From Biscogniauxia marginata (Eukaryota > Ascomycota > Sordariomycetes > Xylariales > Xylariaceae), in the NCBI GenBank assembly GCA_022695795.1, contig MU404088.1, positions 277,032 to 341,031 on the forward strand: a DNA stretch of 64,000 nt, written 5' to 3'. A program made the translations under genes and the position numbers. Under the pieces are notes generated by a model. That model worked only from the letters and a program-made list of their open reading frames with translations. It was not told the origin of the DNA and ran no database searches. Positions 38,301 through 51,335 of the stretch are shown here, piece after piece; the stretch's first letter is position 1; each line of letters opens with the position of its first letter.

Positions 38301-40583
38301 GATTAAAATTAAGAGGAGTTAACTATTATGGGTTATAAAATAAGTACCGCAAGTAACACTAAAAAAACGGATATAAAGACGAAATATATCGCTTATATAA
38401 TTCGAGTAACTAAGCTTAAAAATTTAACGAAAAGAGTATTACGCGAGTATTTTTATTTCTATAAATTGTTTAAAAATAAAACAAAAGAAGAATTACTAAA
38501 ACATAGCTAATAAGATTATTAAATTTACTTTAAAGAAAAAAAGTAGCTAAAATTATTTTTAGTATATTTTATAAATTAAGAAAAACAAAAGGTATTATAA
38601 AAAAAGAATTTAAAAGGATCTTAATAAAGGATATATTCGAGAATTAAAATCCTCGTTAAGATATCTAGTAATTATAGTGTTAAAGGTCGATAAAAACGGA
38701 AAATAACATATTAATAAAGAAAGAAATTTAATGTGGCGATAAGTAATTAATTATTAACACCTTAATAAAGTAATAAAAAAACGAATATTTATTATTATTA
38801 ATAAAACTTATAAAAAGGCAAATTAATAAAATTTAAATCTTTATAATATTAAACCTTCGCGATAATTATTATATAATTAGAATGGCTAAAAAACATAAAT
38901 AATACATCGCTTTTTAAATAATATATAAATATTATAAGTATAACGTTATACTATTTGGACTTATTAACGCACCCGTTACATTTTAATATATAATTATAAT
39001 AGTTTTTCGCAAGTTTCTAAATAAATTTGTATTTATTTAATTAAAAATAAATAACATATTAAAAAACTAGATTATTTAGGGTTTATAATAAATCTAGAAG
39101 AAATTTAAATTTAAAAGGGAAAAATAATAATAGTTAAGAATTAACTAAAACCCAAGAATATTATAAACATATACGCATTTCTTGGTTTTATTAATTACGT
39201 TAAATAACTCATTCAAGATTTTAGGCGAATCGCTAAATTATTAACGGAATTAATTACTTTAGCAAAAATAAAAGAAGCTTTTCATTTCACTAAAAAAGCT
39301 AAACAGGCTTTTTAATAACTAAAGGAAATTATATTTAATAAGGTTATATGTAAACTTTTAAACGAAAATAAAAAGAAACGACTAAGAATAAACGCCTTAA
39401 ATTTCGTTATTAAAGTAGTTTTAAAGTAACTAGAAAATAATGGAAAATAATACCTAGTCACGTACTTATTTAAGGTATTATATAATACTAAATTAAATTA
39501 TTAGATTTATAACAAAGAACTATTAATAGTTATTAAAGTATTAAAAGAATAAAAACTATGGCTTAATAAAACTAAGGAACTTATTAATATTTATTTAAAT
39601 CATAAAAACCTTACACGATTTATAATAATATAAACACTTAATTAAAAATATAAGTATTAAATAATTTTTTTGTTTAATTTTAATTTTAAGATTTATTATA
39701 TTAAAAAAAAGGAAAACATTTAAATAAATTTACTTAGTAAAAAAGGAGATTATAAGTTAAAAATCAATAAAAGAAATATCTAAATGTTTAAATAATAAAT
39801 TAATAAATTAATATAAAAAACTAGAAATAACGTTTTAAAGAAAGTTACAATTAAAAAGAAAAATAATTATAGTCTTAATAAGGATTTAATAACGAACTTT
39901 TCTCATATAAGGAAAAGATTTACATATTAAAACGAGTATAAAACGAATTCGTTAAAGAATTCCACGAACACTTTTTACATAGTTATTAAGGAATTTTCAA
40001 AACGTTAAAACGATTTCAAAAAAAATTCGACTTTCCAGGAATACAATAAATAATTAAAAGAATTATAAAAAGTTATAACGTTTATAATAAAGCTAAGGTA
40101 TTATAATATAAACCATATAAATTATTATAATTAACTTAAATACTTAATAAAGCGTGACATATAATTATATAGGATTTCGTAATGAAACTTTTTAAGTTAA
40201 AAGATCTTATTATAAGAGTACTTTATAATAATATATAAGTAATTATTAATAAACTTATAAAATATACTTACTTTTTACTATTTAACAAGTTAAACATAGT
40301 AAAATAACTGGTTTTTAGTTTCTTAAAAGAATATATTAATAAATATGAATTACCGGAACGTATTATTTTAAATAGAAATAAGTTATTTACTTTAAAGTTT
40401 TAAACTAGCTTAATAAAACGAATAAGAATTAAATAAAAGTTATTTATAACGTATTATTCTTAAATAAACAAATAAATAAAAAATTAAATTAAATAATAAA
40501 ATAATATTTAAAAAGCTATATTAATTAGGAAATAAATAATTAAATAGAATTATTATTAGTAACCTAGATAGTATATAACACCT
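35344..40583 (+). pseudogene. gag-pol of element C, left part (broken)
   Basis: Homologous along its length to the gag-pol of element F. Recognisable are gag with the ruined zinc knuckle, RT (about 38700-39200), RNase H (about 39380-39640) and integrase (about 39950-40580). The RT segment encoding the YLDD active site is missing: compared with 6445-6548 of element F about 103 bp are deleted between two TATTT microhomologies. The frame is cut within integrase by element A at 40584. The 60-residue open frame at 38328-38510 is just a stop-free piece. Confidence 0.8.
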
Positions 40584-41053
40584 TGTGATGAACCTCTTTA
40601 TGTATTCCTAGTTAGCTAACTTCACAGGTAAGTACATACTAGGTTTTCTTAATTTAAAAGTAATAATGGATTAAGATTAGTTTAAAATATTTATAATGCT
40701 TTGTTCGTTAAAGAGATTTCAAGGTATTCTTATTATAGTATTAAAGAGTAACTATAGTCTTAAATTAATAACTAAAGAATTAAAATGAATAACTAAATAT
40801 AAAGGAAATTCCATCCTTTTTATACTTATTCTCCTTTATATACGTTCTTTTTGTTTAATATGTTAAATATTAAAAGAATTAAATTTAATTAAATAAATAC
40901 CTTTGATTTTTAAACTTAATCAAATAAATACCTTTAATTAGGTTATGTGATGTTACATTACATTACAAAGGAGGGGACCACTGGTTCGTTTAGTCTTGGT
41001 CCGTGCTTAACTACCCTTACTAGAAATCCTTTTAATATAATTAGTTCGTAACA
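40584..41053 (-). repeat. 3' LTR of element A (470 bp)
   Basis: Begins TGTGATGAACC and ends TTCGTAACA. Contains a near-duplicated AAATAAATACCTTT block and ATGTGATGTTACATTACATT, shared only with 55425-55895. Confidence 0.92.
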
Positions 41054-41169
41054 TTATTTCTCCCCTCTTAAATTCTTTATCCTTAAAAATTTTTCTTTTT
41101 AGTAAGTTCCCTTTTTTTATTATCGTTATAATGTTTAGTATGTTTAAATTTATTTCGAAATCTTTAAAA

Positions 41170-41540
41170 ACTTAGTATAAATCTCGTGATTTTATTATTA
41201 CTTATATTTATTTATATAGTTATAAGGTATTTCCTTATTTTTATTATTTTAAAATATGTTTTTATTATACGGTTAGAGCTCATAATTATTATAACGGTTT
41301 TAACATTAAAATGTTTAATTTGGCGGATCTCGGCCGCGAAAAGGATTATATTATTAATAAGCGTCGCAAAGCGGAAAAGGAGCTTTAAGCTCTTGCTAGT
41401 CGTTTTACTCGTCTTTGTAAATAAGAGAAGTACTTATAAAAAAGGGGTTTAGAAATGTTAAAACGTGGTTTTTTTTCTATAAAAAAGCTCGAAAAAGTAA
41501 AGTTAAAAAATAAGAGCGTTTAAAAGAGAAATAAAAACAT
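41170..41540 (+). pseudogene. Antisense ORF of element A (coiled-coil-like)
   Basis: On the strand opposite to the element's gag-pol, just inside its 3' LTR, a frame reads FNLADLGREKDY, then RRKAEKEL, ALASRFTRL and KRGLEMLKRG, with only four TAA stops across about 90 codons, each replacing a plausible Gln. It aligns with the antisense frames of elements B and F. The open frame at 41186-41452 is a shifted shadow of it. Composition is coiled-coil-like with heptad-type spacing. No named domain recognised. Confidence 0.55.
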
Positions 41541-44500
41541 TTAAAAAAGGAGTAAAAACGTTTTTAAATTAAATAATAATTTTTAACCGAGTAAATTAAA
41601 GTTTTTTTTAAGGTCGTTCCTTTTTTTAACTTATTTTTTTTAAGTTAAGGTTTTAACTTTTAGGCCTTTTTAGTCGATCCGGGTTTTAGCGGTAAAAGTT
41701 CGCAAGTTTATTTGTTAAGTTTTTTAAGTGTTTAAGTAATTTTTAAGTTTTTTTTTTAGGTAAGTAACCTTCTTATTTAATAAGATATTATAATTAATTA
41801 TTAATTTGTTTTAAATTTAGTATTTTTTTAACTTTATACTTATTAGGGGTTTCTTTAAATTTTAGTTGATTTTTTAATAAGGCGTTTTTCGGTGTTAGTT
41901 TTAAAAGTGAAATATGAAATATAAAATATATTTTAAATCTTTTTAAAAAAGAAAGTTTATAATTAACTTTTAAAATGATTTTTTTAATCCTTTATAGTCT
42001 TAATTTCTTAAAATTAAGTTTTTTATTAGGTCGTTTTATTTTAATTTAAAGCGTTTTTGTTAATACGCTTTATTATTAACGGAGTAAGTAAATTATATTT
42101 CCTTTTTTAAGAATTAATTCTTTAATTTTTTTATTATAATACTTTGTTATTTTGTTTTAAATAAATTATAACTCTTTTTATAATCGTAGTTATATTACTT
42201 AAACTTTTTCGGATAATATTTCTGTTTTCGGGGCTTTTATTTCGACTTTTAATGCTTTCGTAAGTTTAATTAATTACTTTTGAATTTCTGCTTTTTAATT
42301 GTATATTATTTTGTGTGGTAATATTTTTATGTCTTCGTTAATCGAAGTGTTATACGTTATTTAAGTTATTAATAGTAATTTTACTTAGTTGTTTATTTCT
42401 TAATTAATATAACTTTTTAAATATTATTTTATTATTTAGTTTAATCTTTTTATTTATTCGTTTATTTAGGGATAATACATTATAAATAGCTTTTATTTAA
42501 TTCTTATTCGTTTTATTAAACTAATTTAAAACTTTAACGTAAATAATTTGTTTTTGTTTAAAATAATACGTTTTAATAATCCGTGTTTATTAACGTACTC
42601 TTTTAAGAAATTAAAAGCTAGTTATTTTACTATGCTTAACTCGTTAAATGGTAAGAAGTAAACATATTTCGTGAGTTTATTAACGATTACTTATATGTTG
42701 TTATAAGGTATTCTTATAGTAAAATCCTTTAACTTAGGGAGTTTTATTACGAAATCCCATATAATCGTGTGCCACGTTTTATTAAGTATTTAAATTAGCT
42801 ATAATAATTTATATGGTTTATATCGTGATATTTTAGCTTTATTATAAATATTATAATTCTTTATAATTCTTTTAATTATTTATCGCATTCTTAAAAAGTC
42901 GAATTCCTTTTAAAGTCGTTTTATTGTCTTAAAAATTCCTTGGTAATTATATAAAGGATATTCGTAGAATTCTTTAACAAATTCGTCTCGAATTTGTTTT
43001 AATATATATACCTTTTCTTTATATAAAAGAAGTTCGTTATTAAATCTTTACTAAAACTATAATTACTTTTCTTTTTAATTATAACTTTCTTTAAAACATT
43101 ATTTTTAGTTTTTTATGTTAATTTGTATGTAAGTTAATATAACTAATTTATTATTTTGTTATTTAAATATCTAAATATTTCTTTTATTAATTTTTGATTT
43201 ATAGTTTTCTCTTTTATTAAAAAGATTTATTTAAATGTTTTCTTTTCCTTTAATGTGGTAAATCTTAAAATTAAAATTAAATAAAAAAATCATTTAACGT
43301 TTATGTCTTTAATTAAGCGTTTATATTATTATAAATCATATAAAGTTCTTATGATTTAAATAGATATTAATAGGTTTCTTGGTTTTATTAAGCCATAATT
43401 CTTATTCCTTTAATGCTTTAATAATTATTAATAGTTCCTTATTATAAATTTAATAATTTAATTTAATACTATGTAGTGCTTTAAATAGGTACGCGACTAG
43501 GTATCATTTTTTATTATTTTTTAATTGCTTTAAAACTGCTTTAATAGCGAAATCTAAGGCGTTTATTTTTAGTCGTTTCTTCTTGTTTTTATTTAAAAGT
43601 TTATATATAACTTTATTAGTTATAACTTCTTTTAACTACTAAAAAGCCTATTTAATTTCTTTAATAAAATAAAAAGCTTTTTTTGTTTTTGTTAAGGTAA
43701 TTAGTTTCGTTAATGGCTTGGTTATTTACCCGAAATTTTAAATGAGTTATTTAACGTAATTAATAAAGCCAAGAAATGCGCGTATATTTATAACATTTTT
43801 AGGTTTTAATTAATCCTTAATTATTATTATTTTTCTCTTTTAAATGCGGATTTCTTCTAGATTTATCGTAAATCTTAGATAGTTTAGTTTTTTAATATAT
43901 TATTCATTTTTAATTGAATAAATAAGTAGGTTTATTTTCTCTAAGGCTTTTAATACTTGTTTTATATGTTCTTTATACTCCTTTTCGTTTTTTAAATAAA
44001 TTAGTATATCGTTTAAATAAACGAATATAAATTTATCTAGAAACTTGTAAAGAATTATTATAATTATATATTAAAATGTAGTGAGTATATTAATAAATCC
44101 AAATGACATAACTTTATACTTATAATATCTATGTATTATTCGGAAAGCGGTGTATTGTTTATATCTTTTAGTTATTTTAATTATATAATAATTATCGCGG
44201 AGGTTTAATGCTATAAAGATTTAAGCCTTATTAATTTATCTTCTTATAAGTTTTATTAATAATAATAAGTATTTGTTTTTCTTTATTATTTTATTAAAGT
44301 GTCGGTAGTTAATTACTTGTTACTATATTAAATTTCTTTTTTTATTAATATATTACTTTCCGTTTTTATCGATTTTTAGTACTATAATTACTAAGTATCT
44401 TAATGAGGACTTTAATTCTTAAATATATCTTTTATTAAAATCTTTTTAAATTCCTTTTTATAATGTTTGTTTTTCTTGATTTATAAGATATATTAATAAT

Positions 44501-45667
44501 AATTTTAATTACTTTTTTTAAAGTAGATTTAATAATTTTACTAGTTATATTTTGGTAATTTTTTTGGTTTTATCTTTAAATAATTTATAGAAACAGAGGT
44601 ACTTACGTGGTACTTTTTTCGTTAAATTTTTAGGCTTGGTTACTTGAATTATATAGGCGATATATTTCGTTCTTATATTCGTTTTTTTAATGTTATTTAC
44701 GGTATTTATTTTATAACTCGTAATAATTAACTCCTTTTAATTTTGATCTTAATAAAGCGTGTTTATTTCGAAATTTATTCTTAAGATTATATTATGACTT
44801 AATATATGTATAATGTCAAAAATGATTTACTTAAAATGATTTTAAATAATTATTAAAAGAGGAATTATTTTTCTTAACACTTTGTTATTCTCGTAACTAA
44901 ATATATATTTTTTAAAGTTTCGTAATTAATATAAACTTTATTTATATACTTATAATATATTATTTTTTTAAGTTATTTTAATTAAAATATAACTTTTATT
45001 TACTTTTAAGTTTATAAAGGCTTTATATTCCTTTTTATTATACTTAACTTTAGTTATAATGGTATTATTAAGTCTTAACTAGATTTCGTATAAAGACTTA
45101 TTATTTATGGCTTCTCGCTGTCTTACTAGTAAGAGCTTTTGCCGTTTTTTGGTTTTTTATGTCCCTTCTTTTTTAGGTTTTTTTAAGTCGCTGCGACCCG
45201 GATATCCTTTTATTTTTGGGTTTTTATAAAAGCGTGTTTCTAGTAATCGTTATTTAAATAGTTTTTTTAACTACTTTTTAAGTAATAAGAGGTAAAAGGT
45301 TTATTCTTTATATAAAACCTTACATATTAAAACTTTAATTCTTTTTCGAGGGCCTTTTTATAGTTTATATTTGTTTTTTTATTAATTCGAAATTTTTTAA
45401 GGTTTTGAATTATTTTCGAATAAAAGGTATAATCCTTAGATTTGCTTATTAAAAATAACTTAATATCTCTTTATAAGTTTATATAAATTTCTAGAAATTT
45501 TCCCTTTTTTTTTAAATATGTTTTAACGATTCGTTTATAACTTAGTTTAATCGTATATATTTTTACTTATTATTTTATTAAGTACTTTTTTATAAATTTA
45601 AATAGATTTATATTGTACTTAGCTCGTTCTTCGAGCTAATATGGAAAATATAATCTTTTTTATAATT

Positions 45668-46127
45668 TGTGACGAACCTCCTTGTATGTTCCTAGTTAAC
45701 TGACTTCACAGGTGAGTACGTACTGGGTTTTTTTGATTTAAAGGTAATAATGAGATAAGATTAGTTTAATTGATTTACTATGTTATGTTCGTTAAAGAGG
45801 TTTCAAGATACTTTCACTATAATATTAAGGAGTAACTATAATCTTAAATTAATAACTAAAAAACAAAAGACTAATTACATAAGAAATTCCAGTTTATTTA
45901 TATTTATTACTTCTTCTTTATAGTATATTAAATACCTTTAAACTTAAATAAGTCTTAAGATTAATTTAAACTCATTATATTAAGTTTATTTTAATTAATT
46001 AATTAACACAGGTTTAATATCATATGATATTATATAAAATATATATTATCCTCACTATTTCGTATATTCTTGGTTTTTATTTCGACATCCTTATTAAGGT
46101 TCTTTTTAAAAAAGCTAATTTATAATA
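45668..46127 (-). repeat. 3' LTR of element B (460 bp), heavily RIPped
   Basis: Begins TGTGACGAACC and ends TTATAATA. Same length as its partner at 52941-53400. Nearly all differences from the partner are C-to-T or G-to-A, for example TAATATCATATGAT where the partner keeps CAACATCACGTGAT. Confidence 0.93.
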
Positions 46128-46369
46128 CTATTCTCTTTTTCCTTAGATCTTTATCCTAAAAACCTCGAATAAGTTCTTCCCTCTTTATTCTTTATAATAT
46201 CTAGTATTTCGAAGTTACTTACGAAACCTCGTAAAAATAAGCGAGAGTCCCGGGATTCTTTTATTATATATATTTAGTTTTCTAGTTTTAAGGTATTTCC
46301 TTGTTTTAATTATTTTAAAATTATTTTATTTTATTTTATAGTTCTTAAATTTAAAACCTGTTTTAATTA

Positions 46370-46809
46370 TATAATTAAAGCTCGTTATTATTATAATAGT
46401 TCGGGTATTGAGATGTTTAACTTATTTAACATAAATCGAAAACGCGAGAAATTAGCAATCGAGCGTCGTAAAATAAAAAAGGAACTTTAATCCTTTAATA
46501 ATTAATTATAAGTCCTTATAAAATAATTAATTCGTATTTATAAGTAAAAAAAGTTTCTTTAAAAACGGGGTTTAAAAATGTTAAAACGCGGTTTTTCTTT
46601 TATTAAAGAAATGAAGGAGGTGGAGAAGGAAGAACAAGAGCGTTTAAGAGAGGAGTAAGCCAGATTAACGGCCGAATAGCGTTCGTTGGCTAAGTAGATT
46701 AATACTGCTTTTACGGCTATCCCCTCTTTCGACCTGTTTTTTCTAGATTAAGACCCCAATTTTCGGGCCTTTTTAGCCGATCCGGGTTTTAACGGTAAAA
46801 GTTCTTAAG
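46370..46809 (+). pseudogene. Antisense ORF of element B (best-preserved copy)
   Basis: Opposite to gag-pol and next to the 3' LTR. The frame starting near 46379 reads SSGIEMFNLFN, KREKLAIERRK, KRGLKMLKRGFSFIKEMKE, VEKEEQERLREE, ARLTAE and SLAKQINTAFTAIPSFDLFFLD, then NFRAFLADPGFNGKSS before a stop. All internal stops are TAA/TAG. The middle is a strongly charged, heptad-like Glu/Arg/Lys stretch and the end is acidic and hydrophobic. It resembles uncharacterised fungal repeat proteins I have seen, but I cannot name a domain. Confidence 0.6.
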
Positions 46810-49800
46810 TTCGTTTGTTAGGTTTTTTAAGTGCTTAAAAGGTTCCTAAGTATTTTTTTCTAATAAATAACTTTTTTATTTAATAAAATATTATAATTAA
46901 TTTTTAACTCGTTTTAAATTCAGTATTTTTTTTATTTTATACTTATTAAGGTTTTCTTTAAATTCTAATTGATTTTTTAGTATAACGTTATTTAATATTA
47001 ATTTTAAAAGTGAAATATAAAATATAAAATGTATTTTAAATCTTTTTAATAATATTAATTTATAATTAACTTTCGAAATAACCTTTTTAATCCTATATAA
47101 TCTTAATTTCTTAAACTTAAGTTTTTTATTAAGTCGTTTTGTTTTAATTTAAAGTGTTTTTAATATTACGCTTTATTATTAATAGAGTAAATAAATTATA
47201 TCTTTTTTCTTAAAAATTAGTCCTTTAATTCTTTTTTTATTATAGTACTTTATTATTTTGTTTTAAATAAACTATAATTCTTTTTATAGCTATTATTATA
47301 TTATTTAGACCTTTTTAAATAGTACTTCTACTTTTAAAGCCTTTATTTCGACTTTTAGTGTTTCCGTGAGTTTAATCGGTTATTTTTAAACTTCCGCCCT
47401 TTACCCGTACACTGCCTCGTGTAGTGACATCTTTATGTCTTTATTAATCGAAGTATTATATACTATTTAAGCTATTAATAATAATTTTACCTAGTTATTT
47501 ATTTCCTAGTTAATATAACTTTATAGATATTATTTTATCGTTTAGTTTAGTTTTTTTTATTTATTTATTTAAAGGTAATACGTTATAAATAACTTTTATT
47601 TAACTTTTATTTATTTTATTAAATTTATTTAAAACTTTAAAGTAAATAACTTATCTTTATTTAAAATAATACGTTCCGGTAATTTATATTTATTAATATA
47701 TTCTTTTAAAAAATTAAAAGCTAGTTATTTTATTATGCTTAATTCGTTAAATAATAAAAAATAAGCATATTTTATAAGTCTATTAATAATTACCTATATG
47801 TTATTATAAAGTACTCTTATAATAAGATCTTTTAACTTTAGGAGTTTCACTACGAAATCCCATATAATTATATATTATGCTTTATTAGGTATTTAAGTTA
47901 ATTATAATAGTTTATATGGTTTATATTATAATGTTTTAGCCTTATTATAAATATTATAAATCTTTATAATTCTTTTAATTATTTATCATATTCCTAAAAA
48001 GTCGAATTCTTCTTAATATCATTTTATTGTTTTAAAGATTCCTTGGTGGCTATATAGAAAGTGTTCATAAAATTCTTTAACGAATTCGTCCTATACTCGT
48101 TCTAATATGTATACCTTTTCTTTATACGAAAGAAGTTCGTCGCTAAATCCTTACTAAAATTGTAATTATTTTGCCTTTTAACTATAATTTTCCTTAAAAC
48201 GTTATTTTTAATCTTTTATATTAATTTACATATAAACTAATATAACTAATCCATTATTTTGTCGTTTAAACATTTAAATATCTCTTTTATTAATTTTTAA
48301 TTTATAATCTCCCTTTTTACTAAGAAGATCTACTTAAATATTTTCTTTTCCTTTAATATACTAGATTTTAAAATTAAATTTAAACAAGAAAATTATTTAA
48401 CACTTATATCTTTAATTAAGCGTTTAGGTTATTATAAATCGTGTAAAGTTTTTATGGTTTAAATAAATATCGATAGGTTCTTTAATTCTATTAAGCTATA
48501 ATTCCCATTTCTTTAATGCTTTAATAACTACTAACAATTCCTTATTATAAATCTAATAATTTAATTTAACATTATATAGTGCTTTAAATAAGTACGCAAC
48601 TAGGTATTATTTCCCATTATTTTCTAGTTACTTTAAAACTGCTTTAATAACGAAATCTAAAGCGTTTATCTTTAATCGTTTCTTTTTATTTTCGTTTAAA
48701 AGTTTATACATAACCTTATTAGTTATAACTTTTTTTAGTTACTAAAAAGCTTATCTAACTTCTTTAATAAAATGAAAAGCCTCTCTTGTTCTCGTTAAGG
48801 TAATTAATTCCGTTAATGATTTAATAATACGCCCGAAATCTTTAATAAGTTATTTAACATAATTAATAAAGCCAAGAAATACGCATATATTTATAACATT
48901 CTTAAGTTTTAACTAATCCTTAATTACTATTATTTTCCTTTTTTAAATATGGATTTCTCTTAAACTTATTATAAATCCTAAATAGTTTAATTTTTTAATA
49001 TATTATTTATTTTTAATTAAATAAATAAGTAGATTTACTTTTTCCAAGGCTTTTAACACTTATTTTATATATTCTTTATATTCCTTCTCGCTTTCTAAGT
49101 AAATTAATATATCGTTTAAATAAACAAATATAAATTTATCTAAAAACTTATAAAAAATCGTTATAATCATATATTAAAATGTAGCAAGTGTATTAATAAG
49201 TCCAAACGACATAACCTTATACTTATAATATTTATATATCGTTCGAAATGCAATATACTATTCGTGTTTTTTAGCCATTTTAATTATATAATATTCATCG
49301 CGAAAATCTAGTGTTATAAAGATTTAAGTTTTACTAATTTATCTTTTTATAAGTTTTATTAATAGTAATAAATATTCATTTTTCTTAATTATTTTATTAA
49401 AGTATTAATAGTTAATTACTTGTCGTTACACTAAGTTTCCTTTTTTATTAATACGTTACTTCTCATTTTTATCGACTTTAAGTACTATAATTACTAGGTA
49501 TCTTAACGAAAACTCTAATTCTTAAATATATCCTTTATTAAGATCCTTTTAAATTCCTTTTTATAATACTCTTTATTTTTCTTGATTTATAAAATATACT
49601 AAAAATAGTTTTAGCTATTTTTCTTCTTTAAAATAAATCTAATAATTCCATTAACTATATTTTAATAATTCTTTTTTTATCTTGTTTTTAAATAATTTAT
49701 AAAAACGGAAGTACTCGCGTAATACTATTTTTATTAAATCTTTAAGCTTAGTTACTCGAATTATATAGGTAATATATTTCGTTTCTATATTTATTTCTTT

Positions 49801-51138
49801 AAAGTCACTTGTAATACTTATCTCGTAACCCGTAATAATTAACTCCTCCTATTTTTAATCTTAATAAAGCGTGTTTATCTTAAAATTTATTCGTAAATTA
49901 CTTTTTTTAAGCTAATTTATTCCTAGTATTATATCGTGACTTAATATATATATAATATTAAAAATGACTTATTTAAAATGTCCTTAAATGGTTATTAAAA
50001 AAAGGATTATTTCTTTTAATACTTTGCCATTTTCATAACTAAATATATATTTTTCGAAATTCCGTAATTAATATAAATTTTGTTTATATATTTAAGGTAT
50101 TTTGTCTTTTTAAGCTATCTTAACTAAGATATAACTTTTATTTACTTTTAAGTTTATAAAGGCTTTATACTTTCTTTTATTATACCTAACTTTAGTTTTA
50201 ATAGTATTATTAAGTCCCGATTAAACTTTATACAAAGACTTGCTATTTATGGCTTCTCGTTGCTTTACTAACGAGAGTTTTTACCGTTTTTTGGTTTTTT
50301 ACGCCTTTTCTTTTTTGGGGTTTTTTAAGTTATTATAACCCAGATGTCTTTCCATTCTTAGGCTTTTATAAAAGCGTGTTTCTAATAATCATTATTTAAA
50401 TAATTCTTTTAATTATTCTTCACGTAATAAGGGGTAAAAAGTCTATTTTTTATATAAAACCTTGTACATTAAAACTTTAATTCTTTTTCGAGGGCCCTTT
50501 TATAACCTAAATCTATTTTTCTATTAACTCGAAATTTCTTAAGGTTTTAAATTATCTTTAAATAAAATGCATAATCCTTAAATTCGTTTATTAAGGATAA
50601 CTCGATATTTCTTTATAAGTTTATATTAATTTTTAAAAACTTTCCTTTTTTTTAAGGTATACCTTAATAATTCGTTTATAACTTAGTTTAGTTATATATA
50701 TTTTTGTTTATTATTTTATTAAATGCTTTCTTATTAAGTCGAATAAACTAATGTTATACTTAACTCGTTTTTCGAGTCATTATAAAAAATATAATCCTTT
50801 TTATAATTCTTATAACTTATCTTTAACTTCGTCTTTTTCGAAACCCGCTCCAAACAAGTTATATACGTCGTATAGTATTAAAATATAACATATATAACCT
50901 TTAGTAATTACTTCGTTACTTTTTTCAGAACTCAGGTAAAGATAATATACTTTAAAGTAATGTAATTATCGTGAGACGTTATCGCAAATACATTTATTTT
51001 CTTCCGTGTTATTACTCTCTAGTTCTTAAGGATAGTAACCAGTTCTATCCTTAAAACTTTTATGTACTTAATAAGTATCGTTGGTATAAAAGCTTTAATG
51101 TAACGATATATGTTTTCTTAAGCTTTAATGAATATTAC

Positions 51139-51335
51139 TAATGGTTGGTTGATAGACAAGGGCTATGTCCCCGCATAGAAACTAGTACATTCTTTAAGTA
51201 TAAATAGGCTGCCTTCAGCAGCACAACTCAGGTAGACTTTTCCCTCCTTAGACATCAATATTACACCAGTCTCACCCCTATCTTTCATATCGTCTATTTG
51301 TTATTTGCTTTTACTTACGTACGTACCTACTAACA
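51139..51335 (+). mobile_element. 197-bp solo LTR (different family) inside element B, TSD ATTAC
   Basis: An island of balanced composition interrupting gag-pol DNA that is continuous in elements A and E. ATTAC flanks it on both sides (51134-51138 and 51336-51340). It starts TAATGGTTGG (probably TG originally) and ends CTAACA, and carries a TATAAATA box about 80 bp in, followed by CT-rich sequence, as expected of a small plus-oriented LTR. It shows almost no RIP, so it is young or below the length RIP detects. It could equally be a tiny TRIM/SMART-type derivative. Confidence 0.75.

Noticed and set aside
41186..41452. Plus-strand 88-codon ORF
   Set aside because: It is a shifted-frame shadow of the antisense ORF of element A and reads as Ile/Leu-rich low complexity.
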